In this document: piece after piece, positions 19,131-28,887 of the stretch
Numbering within the stretch: the stretch's first letter is position 1
Layout: every line of letters starts with the position of its first letter
NCBI GenBank assembly: GCA_025356395.1
Contig: JANXTA010000040.1
Coordinates: forward strand, 53,449 to 117,448
Length of the DNA stretch: 64,000 nucleotides
Direction: 5' to 3'
Source of the DNA: Betaproteobacteria bacterium
GTDB lineage: Bacteria; Pseudomonadota; Gammaproteobacteria; Burkholderiales; Burkholderiaceae_D
Made by a program: the position numbers and the translations under genes
The notes under the pieces: generated by a model
What the model was told of the DNA's origin: nothing
The model's database searches: none
The model's input: the letters and a program-made list of their open reading frames with translations, nothing else

Positions 19131-19703
19131 ATGGGAGCCAAGATCGCCACTGCCAAGACCGTCGCCGAGAAGCCCGCCGTGAAACGCGCTCCGACGGCGA
19201 AGAAGATCGCTCCGACCGTCGAGATGGACGAACCGGCAGCGCCGGTCGTTGCCGCACCGCCGGCCCGCGTCTCCTCGGCGCCTCGCTCCACCGGCAAGGT
19301 GATGTCCGAAGCGGAGATCCTCGCGGCTCCCGAGAAGGACTACATGAACTCGTCGCAACTCCAGTTCTTCAAGGTGCGCCTGCAGACGATGGAGCAGGAC
19401 ATCCTGCGCAACGCCGGTGAGACCACCGAGCATCTGCGCGAGTCGATCATCGTCCCCGATCCCGCCGATCGCGCCACAATCGAGGAAGAGCACGCCCTCG
19501 AACTGCGCACGCGCGACCGCGAACGCAAGCTGCTCAAGAAGATTCAGCAGTCGATCGTCCGCATCGACTCGGGCGACTACGGCTACTGCGAAGAGACCGG
19601 CGACCCGATCGGTGTGCCGCGCCTGCTGGCCCGCCCGACGGCCACGCTGTCGCTCGAAGCGCAGGAACGTCGCGAGATGAAGCAGAAGATGTTCGGCGAG
19701 TGA
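19131..19703 (+). CDS. dksA: RNA polymerase-binding transcription factor DksA
   Basis: This 190-residue protein binds in the RNA polymerase secondary channel and works with ppGpp in the stringent response. After a low-complexity Ala/Lys/Pro N-terminus of about 60 residues comes the coiled coil and globular domain (RIDSGDYGYCEETGDPIG, then PRLLARPTATLSLEAQER). Only one of the four zinc-finger cysteines of the E. coli form remains; the others are Thr, Ser and Ala. This is known for cysteine-poor DksA variants and suggests folding without zinc. A clear AGAGGAAAG ribosome site precedes the ATG, and a strong terminator follows. Confidence 0.92.
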   Translation: MGAKIATAKTVAEKPAVKRAPTAKKIAPTVEMDEPAAPVVAAPPARVSSAPRSTGKVMSEAEILAAPEKDYMNSSQLQFFKVRLQTMEQDILRNAGETTEHLRESIIVPDPADRATIEEEHALELRTRDRERKLLKKIQQSIVRIDSGDYGYCEETGDPIGVPRLLARPTATLSLEAQERREMKQKMFGE

Positions 19704-19723
19704 TCGCCGTTCACCCTTGAAGA

Positions 19724-19749
19724 AAGCGGCGCACGGCGCCGCTTTTTTT
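19724..19749 (+). terminator. Rho-independent terminator after dksA
   Basis: A nine-base-pair stem, AAGCGGCGC with GCGCCGCTT around a three-base ACG loop, runs directly into seven T residues. It lies 20 bases after the dksA stop and just before the end of the convergent TonB receptor gene. Confidence 0.85.
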
Positions 19750-19752
19750 GCC

Positions 19753-21924
19753 TCAGAAGAACTTCGTCGCGCCGACGAAGAAGCCGCGTCGCGGTCCGTA
19801 CTGCGGCGCGCCGACGCCAATGCCGCTGCCGTCGCGCAACTGGTAGGCGCGATCGAACAGGTTGATCACCGCGACCCGCCCTTCGATCTTGCCGAGCAGA
19901 CCGGTCGTGATGGTCTGCGCCGCGCTCAGGTTGACCTGCAGGTACGACGGCAGGTGCTCGGAATTCGCGAAGCCGTTGCGCAGGCCGCTGCCGAACAGCA
20001 GGTCGGCCCCCAGCCGCGTGCCACCCCACTGATAGGAAGCGCCGGCCGACGCCGTGAGCTTCTGGTCGTGGTCGACGTGCACCCAGTGGTCGGCGATGTA
20101 CGCGAGCTCGTCGGGACCGAAATTGAACTGGCCGGTGACGATGTTGCGGGCCTCGGCCTTCGACAGCGCGACGTTGCCGTACATCGACAGGTTGTTCGCC
20201 TTGTAGCTCGCCGAGAACTCGACGCCACGCACCCGACCCTCGCCGTAGTTGAAGGCCGAATAGATCAACGCGTTGCCGAACTGTCCCTCGTCCTGCAGGT
20301 TGCGGACCTTGCGATAGAAACCGTCGACGCCGACCGTGACCGCGGGCGTGAGCTGATGCGAGAGCCCGATGTCGAAGTAGTTCGACCGCTCGCTCTTGAC
20401 CGACGTGTCGGCGTCCGATGGCAACGCGTTGGTTGTTCCGATGAACTTCGCGACCGACGTCGTATCGATCTTCTCGGTCGGCGGTGGCGTGAAGTAGCGC
20501 GAGTAGCCGAAGTGCAGCCGCGTGTCGTGCGTCAGGTCGTAGACGAGGCCGAAGCGCGGGCTGAGCTGCTTCTCGTTGACCACGGCCGAGGTGTGGTCGA
20601 AGCGGGCGCCGTAGTTAACGGTCAATGCCTGCGTCGGCCGCCATTCGTCCTGCAGGTAGACGCCGTAGGTAACGCCGGCGAGATTCGATTTGTCGTCGAT
20701 AACGAACGGTGTCGTGCTGGTCTGGTTGCCGTCGGCATCGGCCGCGAAGACGGTCGACGACGTATCGGCCGAGAAGCGCTCGCGTTGCGCGTACACGCCC
20801 GACCGCAGCGTGTGCTGTTCACCAAGCCGCAGGCTGAAGTCGCCCTGCAGACCGAACGCTTCGTTCTTGCGCAGAACCTGCGCGCCGACGCCGTTATAGA
20901 GCAGGTCGCCCAGCGGGTCGGGCTGATAGGCGACGTCGGTGTAGCGATGGAACACCGAAAGCTGATAGTCGACGCGGTCGCTCGGACTCGCCTGGTAGGT
21001 CGCGATCTGGAACGCGTTCTTCTCGTTCTGCTTCGCGTCGAACTTCGACGAGTCGAGCGATGGATTGCCGTCGATCGAGAAGCTCGGCTGCTCGCCGGAC
21101 ACGTTGGGAATCTGGAACTTGTTGTTCGACGTGCCGACGATGACGCTCACCCGGCTGTTCTCGTCGATCACGCGCGACAGATACGCGAAACTCTTCTGCT
21201 GTCTGGTCGTGTCGTGGATCGCGTCGCGACTGCTGGTCGGATTCTCGATGCCGATGTCGTTGCGCAGGAAAGAGGCGGTGATGAAGTAGCTCCATCCGCC
21301 CGTCGTCCCCGAGTACTCGCCGCTGGTTTCGCCGTGCCCGCGCGAGCCGCCGAGCACGCTGATGTCGCCACCGTTCTCGAAGCCGGTGCCGCGCGTGCGG
21401 ATGTCGACGATACCGGCGGTTCGATAGCCGTACTGCGCCGGCAGGGCGCCGGTGAGGATGTTGATCTGGTCGGCGAAGCGCGTATCGAGCGACTGGCCGA
21501 AGCCCGAGATCGCCTCGGGGATCACAACGCCGTTGATGCGGTACTGCAGGTTCGAGTGGTCGCCGCGGACATGCAACTGGCCGTAGCTGTCCTGCACGAC
21601 GCCAGGCGCCTGGAGGATCACCTGGTTGAGCGGCGTGGCGGTGCCGAACGGCAGCGCCTGTATGTCGCTCTTGTCGAAACGGTAGGTCGTGCTTCCGGTC
21701 TCTGGCGACAGACCGTTGCGGGCGTCGTCGAGTCGTTTGCCGGTGACCTGCACGGCGTCGAGCTTCTCGACCGATGCTGCGGGGGCTGATGGCCTCGACG
21801 CCTGCGCCAGACCGGGCAGTGGCGGCGGCGGCGGAGCGACCGATCCGGGTTCATCGGCGTGGGTATTGGTGCAATACAAGGCGGCAATGGCAATGACCAA
21901 AGCCTGCCGTTTCGGCAATTTCAT
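19753..21924 (-). CDS. TonB-dependent outer-membrane receptor
   Basis: This 723-residue protein has a signal peptide (MKLPKRQALVIAIAALYC start), a plug domain with QVTGKRLDD, GVVQDSYGQLHVRGDHSNLQ and YRINGVVIP, and a C-terminal beta barrel ending in Phe (FFVGATKFF). It imports a scarce ligand across the outer membrane using TonB energy. The ATG at 21924 is supported by an AGGAG ribosome site. The preceding small gene, on the same strand, encodes a DUF2946-like protein that often accompanies metal-related receptors; a metal or metallophore ligand is therefore possible but unproven. Confidence 0.9.
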   Translation of the reverse strand: MKLPKRQALVIAIAALYCTNTHADEPGSVAPPPPPLPGLAQASRPSAPAASVEKLDAVQVTGKRLDDARNGLSPETGSTTYRFDKSDIQALPFGTATPLNQVILQAPGVVQDSYGQLHVRGDHSNLQYRINGVVIPEAISGFGQSLDTRFADQINILTGALPAQYGYRTAGIVDIRTRGTGFENGGDISVLGGSRGHGETSGEYSGTTGGWSYFITASFLRNDIGIENPTSSRDAIHDTTRQQKSFAYLSRVIDENSRVSVIVGTSNNKFQIPNVSGEQPSFSIDGNPSLDSSKFDAKQNEKNAFQIATYQASPSDRVDYQLSVFHRYTDVAYQPDPLGDLLYNGVGAQVLRKNEAFGLQGDFSLRLGEQHTLRSGVYAQRERFSADTSSTVFAADADGNQTSTTPFVIDDKSNLAGVTYGVYLQDEWRPTQALTVNYGARFDHTSAVVNEKQLSPRFGLVYDLTHDTRLHFGYSRYFTPPPTEKIDTTSVAKFIGTTNALPSDADTSVKSERSNYFDIGLSHQLTPAVTVGVDGFYRKVRNLQDEGQFGNALIYSAFNYGEGRVRGVEFSASYKANNLSMYGNVALSKAEARNIVTGQFNFGPDELAYIADHWVHVDHDQKLTASAGASYQWGGTRLGADLLFGSGLRNGFANSEHLPSYLQVNLSAAQTITTGLLGKIEGRVAVINLFDRAYQLRDGSGIGVGAPQYGPRRGFFVGATKFF

Positions 21925-21982
21925 GGGTTCTCCTGAGCGGGGGACGGTTCCGTCTCGCGATGCGACAGAACGACGCGATGGA

Positions 21983-22339
21983 TCAGGAGAGAGCGGGCGG
22001 AGCGCGACTTCGGTAACTGGCGAAGAACGCCAGGTCGAGAGGGGAAACGGGAGCCGAGGCGATGCGCTCGGGCGTCGACGGGACCGGCTCGAGCGTCGGG
22101 ACGGTGCCGTTGACCGCGTGGTCGAGATGCGCGATCGCGAGACACTTCGCGCAGACCAGTTCCTGCGGGTCGGTAGACTCCTGAAGCTGCGACAGCTTTG
22201 CGACGCTGTGGCCGAGCAGGTGCAGGCCCGCCTGATGCTGGGAAAAAACCAGCAACGCAGCCAGCAGGAGTCGAAACGCGGGGGATCGGAACAGCACCAG
22301 CGTAGTCTGCCGCAAACGGCCAACGCACCGCAACTTCAT
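21983..22339 (-). CDS. small secreted/membrane protein, DUF2946-like
   Basis: This protein of about 118 residues has one N-terminal hydrophobic segment (RLLLAALLVFSQHQAGLHLL), a CAKC motif followed by His residues, and a C-terminus ending in a SRAPPALS tail typical of DUF2946-like proteins. It lies 58 bases upstream of the TonB receptor on the same strand, suggesting a shared operon. The Cys/His cluster may bind a metal. The start is uncertain; ATG 22339 was chosen because it begins a basic N-region before the hydrophobic segment. Confidence 0.6.
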   Translation of the reverse strand: MKLRCVGRLRQTTLVLFRSPAFRLLLAALLVFSQHQAGLHLLGHSVAKLSQLQESTDPQELVCAKCLAIAHLDHAVNGTVPTLEPVPSTPERIASAPVSPLDLAFFASYRSRAPPALS

Positions 22340-22447
22340 AGGAGCGTCGCGGCTCCGGCCGCGCGCGAGGCCCATGCTAGACTCGAATTTCATCACGAAG
22401 CAGTGGCCGCTTCGCGCGTGGGAACGAGGTTCAGCAGCGGAGCGGGT

Positions 22448-23869
22448 GTGGCATTTTCGGGATTATTCGGCAAGAAAAAAATCAAGGAACCGGAGACGCG
22501 CGAACGCTCGTCGCGCGAGCCTGCGCGGTCCGAGCAGGGACAGCGGAGCGGCGACGGCTCGGACGCGGGCAGCCAGGTCCGACGCGGCCCCTCCACCAAG
22601 TCACCCCCCACTCTTTCGCCGCGCGATGTCGCGCGCGCCACGGCCGAGAAGATCGACCTGATCGAGTCGCAGATCGAGTCCGAGATCATGCAGTCGCGCA
22701 GCGACCACATGGCGGCCCGGCGACAGGAGTCGCCCCGCAACCTGGATCAGGATCGCTCGCGCAACAAAACCGGCATCGGCAACACCACGATCGGCACGTC
22801 GACCGACCTGATGCTCGGCGACTCGCATCTGGCCCATTCGATGGTCCTCGCGGATACCGGCAATCCGGTGCTCGAAGAGGCGGCCATCCTGTATGCGAAC
22901 GGTCAGGACTTCCCGGCCGTTGCGGTGCTCGCGGGCGCTGTCGGCAGCGACCGGAGCCCGGACACATGGCTGATGCTCCTCGAGCTCTATCAGTTGCTCG
23001 GCAAGCGGACCGAATTCGAGAACCTCGCCATCGATTTTGCCGTGCGCTTCGAGACGTCCGCGCCGGCATGGTCGGACGAACAGGCGCGCAAGGCGCGCAC
23101 ACCCGCCGCACCGCCGGCGCAGCGCGCGGCCATCGTCTTTAAGGGCGCGCTCGATGCGCGCATCGTTCCGCAACTCGAACAGCTCAAGAAGCTGGCGCAA
23201 CGCAACCCGGTGCTGCACCTCGAGTTCGAGCAGGTCGATTCGGTCGATGCTTCCGGTGCCGACCTGATCCTGCGGGTCTTCGCCGCCTTCCAGAAGTCGA
23301 ACCACGAAGTGGCGATCAGCGGCGCGAGCCAGCTCGCCGAACGTCTGCGGGCCGCTATCGAAGTCGGTCGCCGCGATGCGTCCAACGCGGTCTGGATGCT
23401 GCTGCTGGAAATCTATCGCATCCTCGGTCGCCAGGCCGCGTTCGAGGAGACCAGCATCGACTACTGCGTGACCTTCGAGGTCTCGCCGCCGTCATGGGAA
23501 CCGGCATCACCGAAGTACCTGATCGAGGATCAGCCGGCTGCCCCGGCACCCACCGAGACGCCGAGCGCCGGCGACGAAGTCCCGCTCGGATCCGACGCGG
23601 TCGCGCTGTCGGGCGAGCTGGTCGGCAAGAGCGACAGTGACCTGCAGCGCCTGACCCAGTTCGCCACCAAGCACGACCGCATCGTCGTCGACTGCGCGCG
23701 CCTGGTTCGGGTCGACTTCACGGCGGCCGGACTGCTGCTCAACTGGGCGGTGGGGATGCGCGGTTCGCGCAAAGAGATCGAGTTCGTCAACGTCGGCCAC
23801 CTCGTCGCCGCCTTGTTCGTCGTCATGGGCCTCCACGAAGTGGTCCCGATCGAGCGCCGCAAGGTGTGA
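22448..23869 (+). CDS. STAS-domain protein upstream of hslV
   Basis: This protein of about 473 residues begins at a GTG with the sequence VAFSGLFGKKKIKEP. A long charged, disordered stretch follows to about residue 110. After it come helical repeats (two copies of a segment like WMLLLEIYRILGR) and two STAS-like domains, one at VLHLEFEQVDSVDASGADLI and one at the C-terminus, RLVRVDFTAAGLLLNWAV. STAS domains act in anti-sigma antagonism and other signalling. A similar gene often precedes hslV in betaproteobacteria; its role is unknown. It is divergent from the DUF2946-like gene. Confidence 0.75.
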   Translation: MAFSGLFGKKKIKEPETRERSSREPARSEQGQRSGDGSDAGSQVRRGPSTKSPPTLSPRDVARATAEKIDLIESQIESEIMQSRSDHMAARRQESPRNLDQDRSRNKTGIGNTTIGTSTDLMLGDSHLAHSMVLADTGNPVLEEAAILYANGQDFPAVAVLAGAVGSDRSPDTWLMLLELYQLLGKRTEFENLAIDFAVRFETSAPAWSDEQARKARTPAAPPAQRAAIVFKGALDARIVPQLEQLKKLAQRNPVLHLEFEQVDSVDASGADLILRVFAAFQKSNHEVAISGASQLAERLRAAIEVGRRDASNAVWMLLLEIYRILGRQAAFEETSIDYCVTFEVSPPSWEPASPKYLIEDQPAAPAPTETPSAGDEVPLGSDAVALSGELVGKSDSDLQRLTQFATKHDRIVVDCARLVRVDFTAAGLLLNWAVGMRGSRKEIEFVNVGHLVAALFVVMGLHEVVPIERRKV

Positions 23870-23950
23870 TGTCCTGCGGTCGCCAGACCGCAAGCTTGAA
23901 TTGCCCCGCGCTGCCCCGACTTCGAACAGACCATTCTTCCGGAGCAGTTC

Positions 23951-24487
23951 ATGGAGCAATTCCACGGCACCACCATCGTGGCCGTTCGGCGCGGCAACCG
24001 CGTCGCACTCGGCGGTGACGGCCAGGTCACTCTCGGCAACATCGTCGTCAAGGGCACCGCGCAGAAGGTGCGCCGTCTCTACCAGGGCAAGATCCTCACC
24101 GGCTTCGCGGGCAGCACCGCGGACGCGTTTTCGCTGCTCGACCGCTTCGAGGCCAAGCTCGAGAAGCATCAGGGCAACCTGCAGCGCGCGGCCGTCGAGC
24201 TCGCCAAGGATTGGCGGACCGACCGCGTCCTGCGTCGACTCGAGGCGATGCTGATCGTCGCCGACCGCGAGCACACCTATCAGATCACCGGCAACGGCGA
24301 CGTTCTCGAGCCCGAAGGCGGCGTCACGGCCATCGGATCGGGCGGCGTCTATGCGCTGTCGGCCGCGCAGGCCCTCGTCGACAACACGGAACTGGAGCCC
24401 GGCGACATCGTCAAGAAGGCACTGACGATCGCGGCGAATCTGTGCATCTACACGAATCACTCACACGTCATCGAGACGCTCGAATAA
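23951..24487 (+). CDS. hslV: ATP-dependent protease subunit HslV
   Basis: This 178-residue proteasome-like peptidase forms a double hexamer and degrades unfolded or tagged proteins with HslU. The precursor begins [16 protein letters not shown]. Comparison with E. coli (MTTIVSVRR) makes Thr7 the mature N-terminal nucleophile after removal of a six-residue propeptide. [10 protein letters not shown] and [13 protein letters not shown] are standard. Its TAA stop overlaps the hslU ATG by one base (TAATG). Confidence 0.95.
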   Translation: MEQFHGTTIVAVRRGNRVALGGDGQVTLGNIVVKGTAQKVRRLYQGKILTGFAGSTADAFSLLDRFEAKLEKHQGNLQRAAVELAKDWRTDRVLRRLEAMLIVADREHTYQITGNGDVLEPEGGVTAIGSGGVYALSAAQALVDNTELEPGDIVKKALTIAANLCIYTNHSHVIETLE

Positions 24488-25878
24488 TGTTCGATTACCA
24501 AGCCCCTACGGAACCGCGCATGCCTGTCCAATCACTGACTCCCGCCGAGATCGTGGCCGAACTCGACAAGCACATCGTCGGCCAGAAGAACGCGAAGCAC
24601 GCGGTCGCGGTCGCCTTGCGCAATCGCTGGAGACGGCAGCAGGTCGCCGAGCCGCTGCGCCACGAGATCACGCCGAAGAACATCCTGATGATCGGACCGA
24701 CCGGCGTCGGCAAGACCGAGATCGCGCGTCGTCTCGCGCGCCTGGCCGAAGCGCCGTTCGTGAAGGTCGAGGCGACCAAGTTCACCGAGGTCGGCTATGT
24801 CGGCCGCGATGTCGACACGATCATCCGCGACCTCGTCGAGACCGCGGTCAAGCAGACGCGCGAAGCCGCGACGAAGAAGGTCCGCGAACGCGCCGAGGAT
24901 GCCGTCGAGGAACGCCTGCTCGATGCCTTGCTGCCGCCGCCGCGCGACTTCGGCTTCACGCCGCCGCCCGCGACGCCCGACCCGGAGCACAGCAGCGACA
25001 GCAACACGCGTCAGAAATTTCGCAAGAAGCTGCGTGAGGGCGAGCTCGACGACAAGGAGATCGAGATCGAGATCGCCACGCCGCAATCGAGCATGGAGAT
25101 CATGGCGCCCCCGGGCATGGAAGAGATGACCGAGCAGATCCGCGGCATGTTCCAGAACCTCAACTCGAACAAGGGTCGCAAGACCCGCAAGCTCAAGGTT
25201 GCCGAGGCGAAGAAGCTGCTGATCGAGGAGGAGGCAGCTAAGCTCGTTAACGAGGAAGAGCTCAAGCTCGAGGCGGTTCGCAACGTGGAGCAGAACGGCA
25301 TCGTGTTCCTCGACGAGATCGACAAGATCGCGTCGCGCCAGGAATACGGTGGCGCCGACGTGTCGCGTCAGGGCGTGCAGCGCGACCTGCTGCCGCTGGT
25401 CGAAGGCACGACCGTGTCGACCAAGTACGGAATGATCAAGACCGATCACATCCTGTTCATCGCGTCGGGTGCGTTCCACCTCGCGAAGCCCAGCGACCTG
25501 ATCCCCGAGTTGCAGGGCCGCTTCCCGATCCGCGTCGAGCTCGAGTCGCTGTCGATCGACGACTTCGAACGCATCCTGACGCAGACCGATGCGGCGCTGA
25601 CGAAGCAGTACCTGGCGCTGCTCGCGACCGAGGACGTGACGCTGGACTTCACGCCGGAAGGCATCCGTCGGCTCGCGGAAGTGGCCTTCTCGGTCAATGA
25701 GCGCACAGAGAACATCGGTGCGCGTCGGCTCTACACGGTGATGGAGCGGCTGCTGGAGGAGTTGTCGTTCGAGGCCACCACGCTCGCCGGGCAGACGGTG
25801 CGGATCGACGCGGCCTATGTCGACATGCGCCTCGGCGAACTGTCGAAGAGCGAGGACCTCGCACGCTACGTGCTGTAG
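24487..25878 (+). CDS. hslU: ATP-dependent protease ATPase subunit HslU
   Basis: This 463-residue Clp/HSP100 ATPase unfolds substrates for HslV. Walker A is GPTGVGKT (about residues 70-77), Walker B is [12 protein letters not shown], and the sensor-2 region holds [17 protein letters not shown]. The pore motif GYVGRDV is present, as is the family-specific I domain in the middle. The C-terminus YVL resembles the conserved tail that docks on HslV. An in-frame ATG at 24520 gives a length closer to E. coli HslU (443) and is the alternative start; I keep 24487 for its coupling to hslV. Confidence 0.95.
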   Translation: MFDYQAPTEPRMPVQSLTPAEIVAELDKHIVGQKNAKHAVAVALRNRWRRQQVAEPLRHEITPKNILMIGPTGVGKTEIARRLARLAEAPFVKVEATKFTEVGYVGRDVDTIIRDLVETAVKQTREAATKKVRERAEDAVEERLLDALLPPPRDFGFTPPPATPDPEHSSDSNTRQKFRKKLREGELDDKEIEIEIATPQSSMEIMAPPGMEEMTEQIRGMFQNLNSNKGRKTRKLKVAEAKKLLIEEEAAKLVNEEELKLEAVRNVEQNGIVFLDEIDKIASRQEYGGADVSRQGVQRDLLPLVEGTTVSTKYGMIKTDHILFIASGAFHLAKPSDLIPELQGRFPIRVELESLSIDDFERILTQTDAALTKQYLALLATEDVTLDFTPEGIRRLAEVAFSVNERTENIGARRLYTVMERLLEELSFEATTLAGQTVRIDAAYVDMRLGELSKSEDLARYVL

Positions 25879-25879
25879 A

Positions 25880-26704
25880 TCAGTGGACGCCGGACGCGAG
25901 CCTGCCCAGGTACTCGAGTCCGGCGATTGCCCGGCTGCCGAACCACGACAGCATCTCGCCATCGACCAGTCGCACGCGCGGTGCCACGCCTTCGAGCGCT
26001 GCGACATGCGTCTCGGTAAAGGCGTAGGGCTCGGAGGACAGCAGGACGAGATCCGCCCTGCCCGCGAGACGATCCAGCTCGATCGCCGGATAGCGTGGCG
26101 ACGACTTAGTCCCGGTGTCGAGCATGTCGCGGATCTCGATCTGCTCCCAGCCCACGACGGCCAGCAGCGCGGCGATGTAGGTGTCGCGCGCCACCGTCAT
26201 CCACGGGTCTTTCCAGATCAGGTACAGCACGCGCCGTGACGGCCAGTTACCGATCTCGCGCGCCTGGAGAAGCGCGCTCCACGCCGCCTCGAAGCGCGCG
26301 CAGAGTCGGTCAGCCTCACGCTCGGCCGCGAAGACATGCGCGAGCAGCCGATACAGCCCGAGGTTGTCGCGTGGTTTCTGCGGATGCGTGACGATGACGT
26401 GCGGCACGAACTGCTGCAGCGCCTCGACGGTAGGCTTCTCGTTCTCGTCGATGTCGACGACCAGATGCGTCGGCGCGAGCTTGCGGATCTTCTCGATGTT
26501 GACGGTCTTCGTGCCACCGACCTTGGCGATGCGCTCGACCTCGTCGGCCGGATGGATGCAATAGCCGGTGCGACCGACGATCGCATGACCGAGCCCGAGG
26601 TCGCACAGCAGTTCGGTCAGCGACGGCACCAGCGAGACGATGCGCAGCTTGGAGCGATCGTCGCAACGACGATGCAGCGTGCCGCGCACGTCGGCCAGCG
26701 TCAT
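25880..26704 (-). CDS. helical-backbone metal receptor (BtuF/FepB-like), apparently cytoplasmic
   Basis: This 274-residue protein has the class III binding-protein fold: RIVSLVPSLTELLCDLGLG, IVGRTGYCIHPADEV and LAPTHLVVDIDENEKP. Relatives bind vitamin B12 or ferric siderophores in the periplasm. No signal peptide is visible, and there is no permease gene nearby. Its start overlaps the upstream SDR gene by four bases. It may be a cytoplasmic family member that binds a corrinoid or other metal complex; function uncertain. Its stop is one base from the convergent hslU stop. Confidence 0.75.
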   Translation of the reverse strand: MTLADVRGTLHRRCDDRSKLRIVSLVPSLTELLCDLGLGHAIVGRTGYCIHPADEVERIAKVGGTKTVNIEKIRKLAPTHLVVDIDENEKPTVEALQQFVPHVIVTHPQKPRDNLGLYRLLAHVFAAEREADRLCARFEAAWSALLQAREIGNWPSRRVLYLIWKDPWMTVARDTYIAALLAVVGWEQIEIRDMLDTGTKSSPRYPAIELDRLAGRADLVLLSSEPYAFTETHVAALEGVAPRVRLVDGEMLSWFGSRAIAGLEYLGRLASGVH

Positions 26705-27480
26705 CGTCGCTCGTCGCCCATCGGCTTTCGCGCGCGTCCGGCGAGCGCGGCGTCGAGCAGCCGGTCGGGCAACACGCGCAGCAGCCATGCGAGCCAGCCC
26801 ATCTGCCACGGGATCACGGCGAAGCTGCGGCCCGCGTCGATCACGCGCACGGCCTGGTCGGCGAAGCGGTCGACATTCATCAGGAACGGCATCGGGTATG
26901 GATTGCCGACCGTCATCGGCGTGTCGATAAAGCCCGGTGCGACGATCACCACGCGGATGCCGCTGCCACGCAGTTCGATGCGCAGGCTCTCGGCGTACGC
27001 GATCACCGCGGCCTTCGACGCGCTGTACGTGCCGGCCCCGGGAAGGCCGCGGATGCCGGCCACGCTCGCGATCACGACGAGCCGGTAGCCGCCGGCGCGC
27101 GGCTTCGCCTTCATCGCCGCGATGAACGGGCCGAAGGTGGCGACCGTCGCGATCAGGTTGGTCTCGATGACGCGGCGGAACGCCGCGAGGTTGCTCGCGA
27201 TCTCGGTGCTCGTGCCGACCGAGATGCCGGCGTTGGCAATGACGATGTCCGGAAGACCGGACGCATCGATGGTGGTCTTCGCGACTTCGGCGAGTGCGGC
27301 CGCATCGGTGACATCGGCCACGAGACAGCGATGCAGGTCGGGAGATACGAGCGACTGCTGCAACGTGTCGAGCACATCGAGGCGCCGCGACACCAGTACG
27401 CAGGCGTCACCGCGACCGGCATACGAGCGCGCGAGCGCGGCGCCGATGCCGCTCGACGCGCCGGTGATGAAGACCTTCAC
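26701..27480 (-). CDS. short-chain dehydrogenase/reductase (SDR)
   Basis: This 259-residue NAD(P)-dependent oxidoreductase has the classic SDR cofactor motif GASSGIG (residues 7-13), NAG at about 83-85, the active-site Ser139, and Tyr152/Lys156 in TYSASK. The proline-glycine motif PGFIDTPM follows. It probably reduces or oxidises a carbonyl or alcohol of unknown identity. It lies in the run argS-SPOR-dsbA-SDR-metal receptor, all on one strand with short gaps. Confidence 0.88.
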   Translation of the reverse strand: MKVFITGASSGIGAALARSYAGRGDACVLVSRRLDVLDTLQQSLVSPDLHRCLVADVTDAAALAEVAKTTIDASGLPDIVIANAGISVGTSTEIASNLAAFRRVIETNLIATVATFGPFIAAMKAKPRAGGYRLVVIASVAGIRGLPGAGTYSASKAAVIAYAESLRIELRGSGIRVVIVAPGFIDTPMTVGNPYPMPFLMNVDRFADQAVRVIDAGRSFAVIPWQMGWLAWLLRVLPDRLLDAALAGRARKPMGDERR

Positions 27481-27498
27481 TGGCGCCGCGCGGGAGGC

Positions 27499-28155
27499 TT
27501 ACTTCCCGGCGATGACGCGGGCAAGGAAGATGTCGGCGTTGCCGATCGAACGCGCGTCGACGTTGATCAGATACTTGCCACCGATGCCCAGCATCGGCAC
27601 GCCCGTGACGCCGTAGGCCACCGCGATCTGGTTCGCGCGGCTCACCTTGGTGGTCACGGAAAACGAGTTGTAGGTGTCGATGAATTTCTTGCGATCCATC
27701 CCGTTCTTGGCCGCCCAGTCTCCCAGCGATTCGGCATCGGCAGTGGGCTTGATGACGGAGTCGCGATGGATCGCGTCGAACACCTTGCGCCGCATCTCCT
27801 TCTCGACGCCCAGCGTTTCGAGCGTGTAGTAGAGCTTCTGGAAGGCGATGTGCGACGGCAGGAACGCGAACGGGATGTACTGCGTACTGACCTTGGCGTC
27901 GTTGCGCTTGGCCCAGTCGGCCATCACGGGCTCGAAGTCATTGCAATGCGGACACCAGTAACCGAAGAACTCGATGACTTCGGTCTTGCCGGCCGGCGCC
28001 GTGGTCGGCTGCGCAGGTTTGACGACGGTGTAGTTGACGCCTTCGCGCAGCTCGCCCGACTGCGCGTAGGCAGTGACGGCGACCAGGGACGCGACGGCGT
28101 ACAGAACTGAGCGGAAGAACGACAGGCGGCGCGGGCTTGAGATCGAAGGGGTCAT
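27499..28155 (-). CDS. dsbA: thiol:disulfide interchange protein DsbA
   Basis: This 218-residue periplasmic oxidoreductase introduces disulfide bonds into exported proteins. It has a signal peptide ending TAYAQSG, the redox site CPHC (Cys68-Cys71) in FFGYWCPHCNDFEP and the cis-proline in GVTGVPMLGI. Reoxidation would need DsbB, which is not in this window. The SPOR-domain gene lies upstream at 121 bp and the SDR gene downstream at 18 bp. Confidence 0.92.
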   Translation of the reverse strand: MTPSISSPRRLSFFRSVLYAVASLVAVTAYAQSGELREGVNYTVVKPAQPTTAPAGKTEVIEFFGYWCPHCNDFEPVMADWAKRNDAKVSTQYIPFAFLPSHIAFQKLYYTLETLGVEKEMRRKVFDAIHRDSVIKPTADAESLGDWAAKNGMDRKKFIDTYNSFSVTTKVSRANQIAVAYGVTGVPMLGIGGKYLINVDARSIGNADIFLARVIAGK

Positions 28156-28275
28156 GCGGCATCCAAGGAAGATTGAGGTAGCGATTTCGTCATCAACGCG
28201 CGAACCGACCGTTGCGAGGACAACCCGCCGGTCGCCGAGTTCTGGACTTGCGCGCTGTTCGCTCGCGCGGAACCA

Positions 28276-28854
28276 TCATTTGCCCGGCGCGACCAGCGTC
28301 GCCTCGACGCCGTTCTCGATCAGACGCTGCCGCGCCCGGTTGAGTTCGTCGATGCGGGCGTAAGGGCCGAGCCTGACGCGAAAGATCTTCGCGCCGTCGC
28401 GTTCGGCCGGCTGCACGCGCGATTCGAAGCCCAGCAACGCGAGTCGGCCCCGCATGCTCTCGGCATCGTCCGCATTGCTGAAAGCACCCGCCTGCAGCGT
28501 GGTGATGCCGGTCGCCGGGGTCGATTGATCGACGATGGGCGCCTTGCCGTCAGCGCCGGGCGCGAGGTTGGGTGGCGGCGGGGCGATGACCGTCGGCTCA
28601 CCTGCCGACGGCTGAAGCGCCGGCGCAGCGTCCTTCACGTACAGGCTCTTGTTGGGGTCGGGCAGTTTGGCGCCTTCGGGCTCGTTGGTGACGGCCGCTC
28701 GCGGCGGCTTGCTGACGAACGGGACGGTCGCCTTCGTCACGAAGAGCGCGACGCCGGCCGCGATAGCGAGACCGATGACGATCCCGATGATCAGGCCGAC
28801 GGCAGTGTTGCCTCGTTGGTCGATCAGTCGGGGCAATGCGATGCAACGGGACAT
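28276..28854 (-). CDS. SPOR-domain membrane protein
   Basis: This 192-residue protein has a short cytoplasmic tail, one membrane helix (GLIIGIVIGLAIAAGVALFV), a Pro/Ala-rich periplasmic linker and a C-terminal SPOR domain (about residues 115-190: LQAGAFSNADDAESMRGRLA, then IFRVRLGPYARIDELNRAR). SPOR domains bind denuded peptidoglycan at the division septum. The argS-SPOR-dsbA order is usual in betaproteobacteria. It resembles the FtsN topology but a division role is only inferred. Confidence 0.88.
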   Translation of the reverse strand: MSRCIALPRLIDQRGNTAVGLIIGIVIGLAIAAGVALFVTKATVPFVSKPPRAAVTNEPEGAKLPDPNKSLYVKDAAPALQPSAGEPTVIAPPPPNLAPGADGKAPIVDQSTPATGITTLQAGAFSNADDAESMRGRLALLGFESRVQPAERDGAKIFRVRLGPYARIDELNRARQRLIENGVEATLVAPGK

Positions 28855-28887
28855 GCGGTGAATCTCCTCCGGGGTGCCGGCCTGGAT

